Shown here: piece after piece, positions 1 through 6,520 of the stretch | Numbering within the stretch: the stretch's first letter is position 1 | Layout of the letters: each line of letters opens with the position of its first letter | Assembly: GCA_964577175.1 (NCBI GenBank) | Contig: CAZNYC010000139.1 | Location: forward strand, 1 to 10,311 | Reading direction: 5' to 3' | Source: BS750m-G62 sp964577175 | GTDB taxonomy: Bacteria > Planctomycetota > Phycisphaerae > FEN-1346 | DNA length: 10,311 bases | Translations under genes and position numbers: made by a program | Notes under the pieces: model-generated | Databases searched by the model: none | What the model was told of the DNA's origin: nothing | Seen by the model: the letters and a program-made list of their open reading frames with translations, nothing else

Positions 1-2
1 CG

Positions 3-1496
3 TACGCCCGCCGCATCACCCGCGACTCGCACTGGCGGGACCCGTGGGCGTTCTCCGAGACGTGTTTCATGGCGGCCCGCGACCAGCGGCTGTGGGTTAT
101 CGACGGTGAGGGCAAAGCCGAGGCGTTCCACGCGATGCCGGATGACCTGACGCGGCTGGAGATCCACGAGCCGCGGCCGCTCGTCCCTCGGCCGCGCGAA
201 CCCGTTATCGCGCCGCGGGTGGACTGGTCGGAACCGACCGGCCGGCTCGTCCTGGCCGACGTGACGCACGGCCGGCGGATGGACGGTGTGGAGGAGGGCG
301 AGATCACGGAACTCCTCGTCCTTGAGACCCTGCCCAAGCCCGTCAACTTCAGCGGGACGATGGAGCCGATCAGCCTGGGCGGCACGTTCACCCTGCCGCG
401 CGTCCTCGGCACCGTCCCGGTCGAGCCGGACGGGTCGATGTACATCGAGGTGCCGGCCCTCCGGCCGCTCTTCTTCGTGGCGCTCGATTCTGACGGCCTG
501 GCCGTCAAACGCATGCAGTCGTTTGTCAGCGTCATGCCGGGCGAGACGACCTCCTGCTCCGGCTGCCACGAGGACCGGACCGATACGGCCCGCTTCAAGC
601 CGGACCTGCTCGCGACGCGCAAAGCCCCCGCGCCCATCACGCCCATCGACGGCGTGCCGGAGGTCTTCGACTTCCCGCGCGACATCCAGCCGATTCTCGA
701 CAAGCACTGTACGCGCTGCCATAACTGGAAAGATTATAAGGGCAGGGCCGTCCTTACGGGCGACCACGGGCCGTGGTACTCCCACGGCTACGCCACGCTG
801 CTCGTGCGCGGCCAGGTGACGCACGGTCGGGACGCCAACGGCAACACCCCGCCGCGGGCCGTCGGGTCGGCCTCCAGCCCGCTCATGACGAAGGTGTGCG
901 AGGCGCATCACGGCGTGGGTCTCTCGCCGCACGAGATCAACATGATCCGCCTCTGGATCGAGTCCGGCGTGCCGTACGCCGGCACGTACGCCGCCCTGGG
1001 GACGGGCATGGTCGGCATCCGCATGGACGCCGACGTGGTGAAGCGGCGCTGCGGCTCGTGCCACCGCGCGAAGGACAAGCGGCGGCCGTGGCAGGGATTC
1101 CGCACCCACGAGGAACTTCTCGTGAACCTGACCCGGCCCCAGCGGTCGATGCTGCTCCTCGCGCCGCTGGCGAAACAGGCCGGCGGCCTGGACCTCTGCA
1201 CCCGGCCGACGAAGGTCAAAGGTATGACGCCCGCCGAAAAGCCCGTCTTCGCCGATACGTCCGACGCCGATTACGCGAAACTGTTCGAGAGCCTTCGGGC
1301 GATGAAGCGGGACCTCGACAATCGCAAACGGTTCGACATGGCCGGCTTCCGCCCGAACGCGCATTACCTGCGGGAGATGAAACGCTACGGCGTCCTGCCA
1401 GCCGATTTCGATCCCGCCGCCGATCCCGTCGACCCGTACCAGACGGACCGGGCGTACTGGCGGCTGTTCTGGTACGACCCGCCCGCGGGCGAATGA
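3..1496 (+). CDS. HzsA-related multiheme c-type cytochrome, 5' end missing (partial)
   Basis: The reading frame is open from the first bases, so the true start lies upstream; 497 residues are visible. Residue numbers here count from the internal Met at base 69. Residues about 85-170 hold the run GTVPVEPDGSMY, the segment PALRPLFFVALD and then SFVSVMPGET before the first heme site. I recognise this as the middle domain of the hydrazine synthase alpha subunit family. Three CXXCH heme-binding sites follow: CSGCH at 163-167, CTRCH at 214-218 and CGSCH at 328-332. Such proteins are exported and carry covalent heme in the periplasm, probably for electron transfer. Most family members are not true hydrazine synthases, and no HzsB/C partner is visible. 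The substrate is unknown. The signal peptide would be upstream of the window. The stop is followed at once by a hairpin cluster. The family call is fairly secure; the function is open. Confidence 0.85.
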   Translation, partial: YARRITRDSHWRDPWAFSETCFMAARDQRLWVIDGEGKAEAFHAMPDDLTRLEIHEPRPLVPRPREPVIAPRVDWSEPTGRLVLADVTHGRRMDGVEEGEITELLVLETLPKPVNFSGTMEPISLGGTFTLPRVLGTVPVEPDGSMYIEVPALRPLFFVALDSDGLAVKRMQSFVSVMPGETTSCSGCHEDRTDTARFKPDLLATRKAPAPITPIDGVPEVFDFPRDIQPILDKHCTRCHNWKDYKGRAVLTGDHGPWYSHGYATLLVRGQVTHGRDANGNTPPRAVGSASSPLMTKVCEAHHGVGLSPHEINMIRLWIESGVPYAGTYAALGTGMVGIRMDADVVKRRCGSCHRAKDKRRPWQGFRTHEELLVNLTRPQRSMLLLAPLAKQAGGLDLCTRPTKVKGMTPAEKPVFADTSDADYAKLFESLRAMKRDLDNRKRFDMAGFRPNAHYLREMKRYGVLPADFDPAADPVDPYQTDRAYWRLFWYDPPAGE

Positions 1497-1578
1497 GGCA
1501 CGCGCCGCGTGCCACGGATTGCTTGCCAATCCGTGCTGCGCGACGGGGACGCACGGTTTGACCCGCAAACCGTGGCAC
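1497..1578. repeat. Composite palindromic element: three adjacent hairpins inside an outer inverted repeat
   Basis: Seen directly. Hairpin 1 is GGCACGC (1497-1503), loop GCC, GCGTGCC (1507-1513). Hairpin 2 is CACGGATTG (1513-1521), loop CTTGC, CAATCCGTG (1527-1535). Hairpin 3 is CACGGTTTG (1552-1560), loop ACCCG, CAAACCGTG (1566-1574). An outer pair GTGCCACGG (1509-1517) and CCGTGGCAC (1570-1578) encloses hairpins 2 and 3. All arms match perfectly. Both 9-bp stems share CACGG and both loops are 5 nt, so the element looks like a two-headed REP-type unit. It begins right after the cytochrome stop and has no T-run, so it is not a standard intrinsic terminator, although it could still protect or end the mRNA. 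Confidence 0.8.
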
Positions 1579-1608
1579 CTGCGTGCCCAACGCCGCCGCC
1601 CTTTTGGC

Positions 1609-1637
1609 TTGATTCCCCTCCCGGCGCGGGGTAGCGT
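1609..1637 (+). promoter_or_regulatory. Weak sigma70-like promoter candidate before the hydrolase gene
   Basis: TTGATT at 1609-1614 is followed after 17 nt by TAGCGT at 1632-1637, which matches the -10 consensus at only three of six positions. The spacer contains CCCCTCCC and GGGGTA, like the spacer of the promoter before the gene at 5753. It lies about 70 nt before the GTG start. Confidence 0.3.
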
Positions 1638-1697
1638 CGCCTCCGTTGGAAACGAGTACGTGCGCGGCGGGTCTCCGCACCCGCCGCGCTTCCACGC

Positions 1698-1701
1698 GGA
1701 G
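1698..1701 (+). promoter_or_regulatory. Ribosome binding site GGAG selecting the GTG start at 1709
   Basis: GGAG lies 7 nt before GTG 1709. No comparable site precedes the in-frame TTG at 1646. This supports the shorter protein. Confidence 0.5.
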
Positions 1702-1708
1702 TGCGACC

Positions 1709-2656
1709 GTGTCTGCTGAACCCATCCGGCCCGAAGCACGAACCTACGCCGGCGCCGACGGCACCGACCTGCCGATGTGGGTCTGGCGGCCGGCGCCCGG
1801 CGCTTCGCTGCAACCGCGCGAGGGCAGTGTGCGCCCCGCCGGGGAGTATCCCGCTGCTTCCGCAGCGGGCTCGAACGACGCCCCACCGCCCACGCTCATC
1901 TACCTGCACGGCATCCAGAGCCACTCCGGATGGTACGAGGCCTCCTCCCGCTACCTCGCCGAGGCCGGCGTGGCGGTGGTCCAGGTGGAGCGGCGCGGCT
2001 CCGGCCGCGACGAGGCCCATCCCCGCGGCCACGTGGACCGGGCGCAAGTCTGGCTGGAGGACGTCGCCTGTGCCGCCGAGGTGGCCCGCGGCGAGACGGG
2101 GGCCGAAGCGGTTCACCTGATGGGCGTCTCGTGGGGCGGCAAACTCGCCCTGGCGTGCGGGGGGCATCGGCCGGACCTGTATCGCAGCCTCATCCTGTCC
2201 GCCCCCGGCATCTTCCCGAAGGTGGACGTGGCCCTCGCGAGCAAGGTCCGTGTGGGCAAGTGCCTGATGGTCGGGCGGGAGATGGAGCGGTTTCCCATTC
2301 CCCTGGAGGACCCGCACCTCTTTACGGCGAACCCCGACCGCGTCCGGTACATCGCCGAGGACCCGCTGAGCCTGCGGGACCTGACGGCCCGGTTCATGTT
2401 CGAGAGCCGGCGCCTGGACGGCCTGGCCCGCGACGCCGCCGGCCGCGGGCGCCTCCCCACGCTGCTTTGTCTTGCCGGGAGGGACCGTATCATCGATAAT
2501 GAGGCGACGCGGCGGCTGGTGTACACGATGGCCGCCCGCAAACGCGTTCGCGTCTACGAGGAGGCCCACCATACGCTGGAGTTCGAGCCAAACCCGACCG
2601 GCTACTTCGCGGACCTCGTGGCATGGATCCGCGAGATGGAACTGCCACCTTTTTAG
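1709..2656 (+). CDS. Serine alpha/beta hydrolase (serine aminopeptidase S33 / monoacylglycerol lipase-like)
   Basis: This is a 315-residue cytoplasmic-type enzyme without a signal peptide or membrane segment. I chose GTG at 1709 because GGAG (1698-1701) lies 7 nt before it; an in-frame TTG at 1646 would add 21 residues of low-complexity sequence. Visible alpha/beta hydrolase signs, in order, are LHG at 66-68 (oxyanion hole), GVSWGG with the likely nucleophile Ser141, LAGRD with the likely acid Asp259, and EEAHHTL with the catalytic His at 287 or 288. A Pro/Ala-rich insert (about residues 30-60) separates the first strands. The family hydrolyses esters, lipids or peptides; the substrate cannot be read from sequence. 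The gene stands 212 nt after the cytochrome and 100 nt before the flavodoxin gene, each spacer holding repeats, so operon membership is unclear. No T-run terminator follows. Confidence 0.85.
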   Translation: MSAEPIRPEARTYAGADGTDLPMWVWRPAPGASLQPREGSVRPAGEYPAASAAGSNDAPPPTLIYLHGIQSHSGWYEASSRYLAEAGVAVVQVERRGSGRDEAHPRGHVDRAQVWLEDVACAAEVARGETGAEAVHLMGVSWGGKLALACGGHRPDLYRSLILSAPGIFPKVDVALASKVRVGKCLMVGREMERFPIPLEDPHLFTANPDRVRYIAEDPLSLRDLTARFMFESRRLDGLARDAAGRGRLPTLLCLAGRDRIIDNEATRRLVYTMAARKRVRVYEEAHHTLEFEPNPTGYFADLVAWIREMELPPF

Positions 2657-2685
2657 CCGCGACGCGAAGCGGAGCGCGTGATAAT

Positions 2686-2790
2686 CAGGCAACAGGTAAC
2701 AGGGAACAGGCAACAGGCGAAACGGCAACGACGAACGGCAAAACAGCAAACGACAGATGACGAATGACAAAATGACAATGACCAATGACC
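2686..2790. repeat. A-rich degenerate short-repeat tract (AACAGG and ATGAC units)
   Basis: The left half (2686-2717) repeats units such as GGCAACAGG, GGTAACAGG and GGGAACAGG. The right half (2758-2790) repeats TGACGAA, TGACAAAA, TGACAA and TGACCAA. Base use is plainly richer in A and poorer in GC than the flanks. I recall similar spacer tracts, and the artefact peptides they give on the other strand, from planctomycete and verrucomicrobial genomes; this is memory, not a search. The tract runs through the start codon of the next gene, so the first ten or so codons of that gene are repeat sequence. Confidence 0.75.
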
Positions 2791-3641
2791 AGACACAAAG
2801 GACCGCCGTCCCCCAGCCCGCCGACGAACCGCGCCTGAAGACCCTCATCGTCTACTTCTCCCAGACCGGCAGCACCGAGGCCGTCGCCGAGGCCATTGCC
2901 GAGGGGCTCTCCGACGCCGGCGCCGGGCCCATCGACGTCCGGCCCATCGAAGAGGTCGGCCCGGACGACTGGCTCGCCTACCAGGCCCTCGGCCTCGGCA
3001 CGCCGGTCTTCTACTACCACGAACCGCCCAATGTCCGGGACTGGATCAAGGCCCTTGTTCGGTCGGCCGACCCCGTGCCCGTCTTCACGTTCAACACCAA
3101 CGGGGGGAACCCCTGTAACACGTTTCGCCGGATGCAGAAGTTCCTGGCGAGGAAGGGCGGCCGGGTGCTCGACTCCTTCGAGTGCTTCGGCTACGACACG
3201 TACCCGATCTACCTGAAATCGTTCCGCCGGTGGGGCCATCCGAGCGAGGCCGACCTGGCCGCCGCCGCCGCCTTCGGCGAGACGTTCGCCGGCCGCGCCC
3301 GCGCGTTTCTCGCCGGCGAGCCCGTGGCCGAGGCCGACTACGAGTTCGTGGGCGGGCGGCTGTTCCGCCTCTCCTGGATTTGCCGCAAGCCCTTTCTGGA
3401 CCGCTTCTTCCCGAAACTGAATCTCGTGGCGGACCTCTGCACGCGGTGCGGGGCATGCGCCCGGGCGTGCCCCACGGAGAACATCGTCCTCCAGCCGGAC
3501 CCGCTCTTCCTGAACCGGTGCATTCACTGCTACCTGTGCGAGCGGATCTGCCCCGCCAACGCCATCCGGTGCGACTGGCGGAAATGGACCGAGAAACTGA
3601 ACCCCGGTCCGCCCACGCGGCCGGCCGACGCCTCCGCCTGA
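2757..3641 (+). CDS. Flavodoxin-ferredoxin fusion (EFR1-type, FMN domain plus two [4Fe-4S] clusters)
   Basis: This 294-residue soluble electron carrier has an N-terminal flavodoxin-like domain (about residues 28-185). The FMN phosphate loop is seen in IVYFSQTGST (31-40) and a second loop in TNGGN (114-118). The C-terminal domain has two complete 4Fe-4S motifs, with Cys 228, 231, 234, 238 and Cys 255, 258, 261, 265. Combining both carriers suggests that it passes electrons between an FMN and low-potential clusters; the partners are unknown. The start is uncertain. ATG at 2757, 2772 and 2778 are all in frame and all lie in the ATGAC repeat, without a recognisable Shine-Dalgarno site. The conserved domain begins only at about residue 28, so the N-terminal tail is probably recruited repeat sequence or over-called. 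No canonical terminator follows. Confidence 0.88.
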   Translation: MTNDKMTMTNDQTQRTAVPQPADEPRLKTLIVYFSQTGSTEAVAEAIAEGLSDAGAGPIDVRPIEEVGPDDWLAYQALGLGTPVFYYHEPPNVRDWIKALVRSADPVPVFTFNTNGGNPCNTFRRMQKFLARKGGRVLDSFECFGYDTYPIYLKSFRRWGHPSEADLAAAAAFGETFAGRARAFLAGEPVAEADYEFVGGRLFRLSWICRKPFLDRFFPKLNLVADLCTRCGACARACPTENIVLQPDPLFLNRCIHCYLCERICPANAIRCDWRKWTEKLNPGPPTRPADASA

Positions 3642-3691
3642 CGTACCGGAGAACCGTGCCCACGGGCGGGTCCGGCTGCGCGATGACCCGC

Positions 3692-3720
3692 TTGACAATT
3701 GTTTCCTTTCCGGCAATGAT
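3692..3720 (+). promoter_or_regulatory. Sigma70-like promoter before the Val/Thr-rich secreted protein gene
   Basis: A perfect -35 box TTGACA (3692-3697) is followed after 17 nt by AATGAT (3715-3720), four of six matches to TATAAT. It is the only consensus -35 in the spacer and lies about 100 nt before the ATG at 3819. Confidence 0.5.
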
Positions 3721-3818
3721 TCCAGCAGGAGAATGAATAACCTGGCGGCCGGTCCGTCTGCAACCACGCGCGAGGCCGGGGGCCGAGCCTCGCGTCTACA
3801 AGGGGAAGGAGACCGACC

Positions 3819-4349
3819 ATGAACGCACGCATGAACTTCGCCGCCGCGATCCTGGCCGCAGCAGGCTTGATGGCCGCGACGCCGAACGCCTACGCCGGCG
3901 GCATCGTCTACTGGGGCGGCGGCAACCGCGTCGTCTCCACCGAAACCACCGTCGTGACGGTCCCCGCGACCTCCCACGTGGTCACGACGGCACCGGCGAC
4001 GACGGTCCCGGAAACGACGGCCGGGGTGGCTGGCCAGGCCTACGAGCAGGGATACAAGGAAGGATACCAGGACGCCGTCAACCACACCGCCGCGACCAAC
4101 GTTTCGCGGACGGTCGTGACGCGGACGGTGGTCAGGCCGGCCTGCACCGTGCCGGTCCGGACGGTGTATACGTACGCGACGCCGACGGTGACCGTGTACC
4201 GGCCGCCGATCGTGCACGTGCCGTCCATTCGGAGGGGCCCATGCCTGCCGCGGTGGGGTCACCGGTCTTTCGGGCACCGGGTGTTCCGGCGGCACGTCGC
4301 GCGGCGGCCTGTCTGCCGGCGGGGTTCGGGCCTGGTGATTCGCTGGTAG
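3819..4349 (+). CDS. Small secreted Val/Thr-rich protein of unknown function
   Basis: The start is well set: AAGGAG (3806-3811) lies 7 nt before the ATG. The 176-residue product begins with a signal peptide, a hydrophobic Ala-rich stretch (7-22) ending in NAYA, with likely cleavage after residue 26. The mature protein has a Gly-rich start, then a Thr/Val/Pro-rich stretch (about 38-70) in which T-V and T-T pairs recur, then YEQGYKEGYQDA (75-86), a second Thr/Val/Tyr-rich stretch (about 97-130), and a strongly basic tail rich in Arg and His (about 137-176). Cys 109, 142 and 166 could form a disulfide. There is no PEP-CTERM tail and no catalytic motif. I do not recognise a family. The low-complexity extended core suggests a surface or wall-associated structural protein. 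It has its own promoter and a strong terminator, so it is monocistronic. Confidence 0.75.
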   Translation: MNARMNFAAAILAAAGLMAATPNAYAGGIVYWGGGNRVVSTETTVVTVPATSHVVTTAPATTVPETTAGVAGQAYEQGYKEGYQDAVNHTAATNVSRTVVTRTVVRPACTVPVRTVYTYATPTVTVYRPPIVHVPSIRRGPCLPRWGHRSFGHRVFRRHVARRPVCRRGSGLVIRW

Positions 4350-4403
4350 CCCTTGGGCTGATAAGGTTCCCCCTGGTGGCCACCCCACGGTCACCGGTTG
4401 TGC

Positions 4404-4444
4404 CGAGCGGGTCCGTTCTTCCCAGCCCGGACCCGCTCGTTTTT
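4404..4444 (+). terminator. Intrinsic terminator of the secreted-protein gene
   Basis: CGAGCGGGTCCG (4404-4415) pairs perfectly with CGGACCCGCTCG (4428-4439) over 12 bp, with a 12-nt loop and five T bases (4440-4444). It begins 55 nt after the stop codon. Confidence 0.9.
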
Positions 4445-4663
4445 CGGTTCATCGTCTTTGCGTTCCGCACCGGGTCTCCGGGGGTGTGGGGATGCCGTTT
4501 CCCGGCCGTTGAAGCGTCCGGTACGGCGCTGCAGCGGAAAAAACCCTGAGGGCCGCCTGTTAACCTGGGGGAGGGCGATAACCTGGAGGGTGCTTGCGGC
4601 CCCTTTTTTGTCAAGAAAGGCCGGTATGTGCCAATTAGTCCGGCTGCACCGGCTCTGACGGAT
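4445..4663. other. Non-coding spacer with no credible gene
   Basis: The gap between genes runs from 4350 to 4891. This part of it holds no open frame with a ribosome binding site or domain. The only structured part is the terminator-like element at 4550-4609. The rest (4445-4549) shows nothing I can name, though a short non-coding RNA ending at 4609 would fit. Confidence 0.5.
4550..4609 (+). terminator. Terminator-like hairpin with an internal direct repeat
   Basis: GGGCCGC (4550-4556) pairs with GCGGCCC (4596-4602), followed by C and six T bases (4604-4609). The 39-nt loop contains TAACCTGG twice (4561-4568 and 4579-4586), each followed by an AGGG. No gene lies between this and the terminator at 4404-4444, so it either backs that one up or ends a short RNA. 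Confidence 0.5.
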
Positions 4664-4691
4664 TTGACTTCTGGGATTTATCGTGTACACT
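4664..4691 (+). promoter_or_regulatory. Sigma70-like promoter before the PEP-CTERM gene at 4892
   Basis: TTGACT (4664-4669) is followed after 16 nt by TACACT (4686-4691). The predicted transcript starts near 4698 and gives a leader of nearly 200 nt before the ATG at 4892. Confidence 0.6.
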
Positions 4692-4817
4692 AGTTGTGGA
4701 TGTGCCGGGGTATGGGGCTGCCTGACGGGATAGTCCTCCCGGTGCACGAAACAGGTCATGGGTTCTGCGCGATTGCCATCAAGTTCCATCATGGGCTGGA
4801 CGACGTAAGGAACGCAG

Positions 4818-4838
4818 GTTTCGCGGACACCGCGAAAC
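4818..4838 (+). promoter_or_regulatory. Perfect hairpin in the leader of the PEP-CTERM gene at 4892
   Basis: GTTTCGCGG (4818-4826), loop ACA, CCGCGAAAC (4830-4838). No T-run follows, so it is not a standard terminator. It ends 53 nt before the start codon, close to the spacing of the hairpins before the genes at 7866 and 8559, but its sequence is different. Confidence 0.6.
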
Positions 4839-4878
4839 GGGAACGACGATAGCGAATGCACACGGAATGCGCCGGTTT

Positions 4879-4885
4879 GGAGGGG
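4879..4885 (+). promoter_or_regulatory. Ribosome binding site GGAGGGG selecting ATG 4892
   Basis: GGAGGGG lies 6 nt before ATG 4892. The in-frame ATG at 4856 has no such site, and starting there would place 12 unrelated residues ahead of the signal peptide. Confidence 0.8.
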
Positions 4886-4891
4886 CAAACG

Positions 4892-5533
4892 ATGCTTTGG
4901 AAACGGACTCTGGTTGGAATCGTGTTGGCAGGGATGCTGGCCGTGGCGGCGCCCGCCTGGGCCGCGCCCACGATCGACGGCAGCATCGGCGGGGGCGAGT
5001 TCAGTATCGTCTTTAACGACGCGCCCGAGCCGACGGAGGATTACTTCAACACCGGTCTCGACATCGACACCGTCAACGTCGACGACGACGCGACCACCTG
5101 GTACTATTTGGGTGTCGGCGTCGTGGCGCCTCCGTTTGACCCGGATGGCGACGATACGAGCATCCTGAACGAGACGTGGTTCGGCATCACCTTCTTCGAC
5201 GCCCCGGCCGGCAACGAGTTGCACAGCCTGCTGGCCCGCGTGCGGGACGTGAGCGGCACGGCGACCGTCACCGAAGTGCTTCTGGACGGTACGGTCCTGA
5301 CGGCCGGCACCGACTACGATGCCGCCGTGGACGACGCCCTGGAAGTCCGTGTGGACCGGACTCTCTTGTCGGGTCTCGGGACGGTGGCCAACCCGTATTT
5401 CGACAGCCAGTTGGACGGCACCGGCAACGACCGCGACGACCAGTTGGCCGGTACGATTCCCGAGCCGGCCACGCTCGGCCTGATGGGGCTGGGGCTGGCC
5501 GGGGTGGCGCTGTTTCGCCGCCGACGGCGGTAA
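4892..5533 (+). CDS. PEP-CTERM sorting domain protein, acidic exported protein (first of the run)
   Basis: The 213-residue product has an N-terminal signal peptide (basic LWKR, hydrophobic 7-20, likely cleavage after AWA at residue 24). The mature domain is rich in Asp and Gly, for example DIDTVNVDDDA (57-67) and DGDDTS (85-90). The C-terminus is a canonical PEP-CTERM tail: IPEPATLG (189-196), a hydrophobic helix, then an Arg run to the end. In this system an exosortase recognises the Pro-Glu-Pro tail in the membrane and processes the protein on its way to the surface or matrix. The mature domain has no family I recognise and is not visibly related to the later proteins. The acidic patches might bind calcium. 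The gene has its own promoter, a long leader and a terminator. Confidence 0.88.
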   Translation: MLWKRTLVGIVLAGMLAVAAPAWAAPTIDGSIGGGEFSIVFNDAPEPTEDYFNTGLDIDTVNVDDDATTWYYLGVGVVAPPFDPDGDDTSILNETWFGITFFDAPAGNELHSLLARVRDVSGTATVTEVLLDGTVLTAGTDYDAAVDDALEVRVDRTLLSGLGTVANPYFDSQLDGTGNDRDDQLAGTIPEPATLGLMGLGLAGVALFRRRRR

Positions 5534-5538
5534 CGGGC

Positions 5539-5555
5539 GGTCCGGCCTGCGGACC
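5539..5555 (+). other. Small GC hairpin after the stop codon
   Basis: GGTCCG (5539-5544), loop GCCTG, CGGACC (5550-5555). It has no T-run and precedes the better terminator at 5577, so it may only add 3' stability. Confidence 0.4.
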
Positions 5556-5576
5556 CCTTCAATCGGATGATTCCAA

Positions 5577-5608
5577 ACGGGCGGCCTCCGCGGTCGCCCG
5601 TTCCCTTT
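5577..5608 (+). terminator. Probable terminator of the PEP-CTERM gene at 4892
   Basis: ACGGGCGGCC (5577-5586), loop TCCGC, GGTCGCCCGT (5592-5601) makes a 10-bp stem with one G-U pair, followed by the pyrimidine tail TCCCTTT. The broken T-run makes it weaker than the others. It starts 44 nt after the stop. Confidence 0.6.
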
Positions 5609-5666
5609 GGCCCGGCCGCGTGCCCGCTTTGGCGCGGGGGACCGGCGACGCGCGAATTTTGTTCGA

Positions 5667-5701
5667 TTGACTTGCTTTCCGCCCCCTCCCTGGGGTATAC
5701 T
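5667..5701 (+). promoter_or_regulatory. Promoter before the PEP-CTERM gene at 5753, -35 ambiguous
   Basis: The -10 box TATACT (5696-5701) is near consensus and followed by TAAA. TTGACT (5667-5672) is a good -35 but 23 nt away. TTGCTT (5672-5677) gives an acceptable spacing of 18. The predicted leader is about 45 nt. Confidence 0.55.
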
Positions 5702-5752
5702 TAAACAAGGTTTGGCGGCATACAGTCACGGAAACCCTGGGGAGGGCGAGTC

Positions 5753-6496
5753 ATGACACGCTCCGGTTATGTGGTTCGGGTGTGCGCGCTGAGCGCGGCA
5801 GCATGTCTGGTGGTACTCGGCGGATGGACGGCACCCCGTGCCGAGGCTGCCCCCGTCTTGAACGTGTTCAAGAGCGACGATATGGACGTCGATCCCTCGC
5901 GCGAGTTCCTGACCGGGCGGTACAGCGAGGGCTTTGCCGGCAGTCTTGACGGAACCGGCAACGGCGCCCACGCCGGCAGTTGGGACGAAGGCACCGCCAC
6001 CCTGTTCTCTGAGTGGGAACTCTCCGGCCCCATCATCACCACGGTTGATATCACGAACAACGTCGTGGGTGGCAACGGGACGGTCATCGCCCTGCGGGAT
6101 TTCGACGTTTCTGCCGCCACCCTCGTCCTCAAGGCCGGCGGGCCGTGGACCGGCGCCGGCGACGGCGACTACACCGTCAATCTCGACTTCTACCAGCAGC
6201 AGGTCACCGCCTTGTACGAGGACGGGGTCAGGGCGTTCGCCGAGTCGACCGAATCGTTCACGGGCGACGTCGTGGGCTACCCCGGATATCGGCTGGTTGG
6301 GATGGCCAGCGGCGCCCTGGTCGGCGAGGGCGCGCCCCTGCCGCCGAACTACCCCTCCTGGGTCCCCGGGTCGGCGACGAGCGGCTCGTGGGGTAAGGTG
6401 GGGTTGATCCAGTTTCAGATCACGCCGGAACCGGCCAGCATCCTTCTCATCGGGACCGGCCTCGGCGCCCTGTGGCTCGCCCGCCGACGCCGCTGA
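5753..6496 (+). CDS. PEP-CTERM sorting domain protein, first of a paralogous tandem pair
   Basis: The ATG follows GGAGGG (5741-5746) by 6 nt. The 247-residue product has a signal peptide with a hydrophobic core at about 11-24 and likely cleavage after AEA at 30-32. The mature part contains TGRYSEGF (54-61), HAGSW (73-77), the segment PWTGAGDGDYTVNLD (131-145), and QITPEPAS (222-229) leading into the C-terminal hydrophobic helix and ARRRR end. That is a canonical PEP-CTERM tail with Pro-Glu-Pro at 225-227, so the protein should be processed by an exosortase and released to the surface or matrix. Nearly every block recurs in the same order in the next gene. The mature fold is unknown to me; a beta-rich extracellular domain is likely from the alternating hydrophobic pattern. 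The gene has its own promoter and a strong terminator. Confidence 0.88.
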   Translation: MTRSGYVVRVCALSAAACLVVLGGWTAPRAEAAPVLNVFKSDDMDVDPSREFLTGRYSEGFAGSLDGTGNGAHAGSWDEGTATLFSEWELSGPIITTVDITNNVVGGNGTVIALRDFDVSAATLVLKAGGPWTGAGDGDYTVNLDFYQQQVTALYEDGVRAFAESTESFTGDVVGYPGYRLVGMASGALVGEGAPLPPNYPSWVPGSATSGSWGKVGLIQFQITPEPASILLIGTGLGALWLARRRR

Positions 6497-6520
6497 CCCT
6501 TTCCCGGCCGTGAGTTTCGC

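Noticed and set aside
1646..1708. An upstream TTG start for the hydrolase
   Set aside because: GTG 1709 has a correctly spaced GGAG, and the added residues are low-complexity and unlike the family.
2685..4394. A stop-free minus-strand frame opposite the flavodoxin-ferredoxin and the secreted protein
   Set aside because: Same shadow effect; its amino acid content is Arg/Gly/Pro-rich without motifs, and its end is repeat-derived.
4398..4658. A small + strand open frame in the long spacer
   Set aside because: It starts before the terminator stem at 4404, passes through a second terminator, and has no ribosome binding site.
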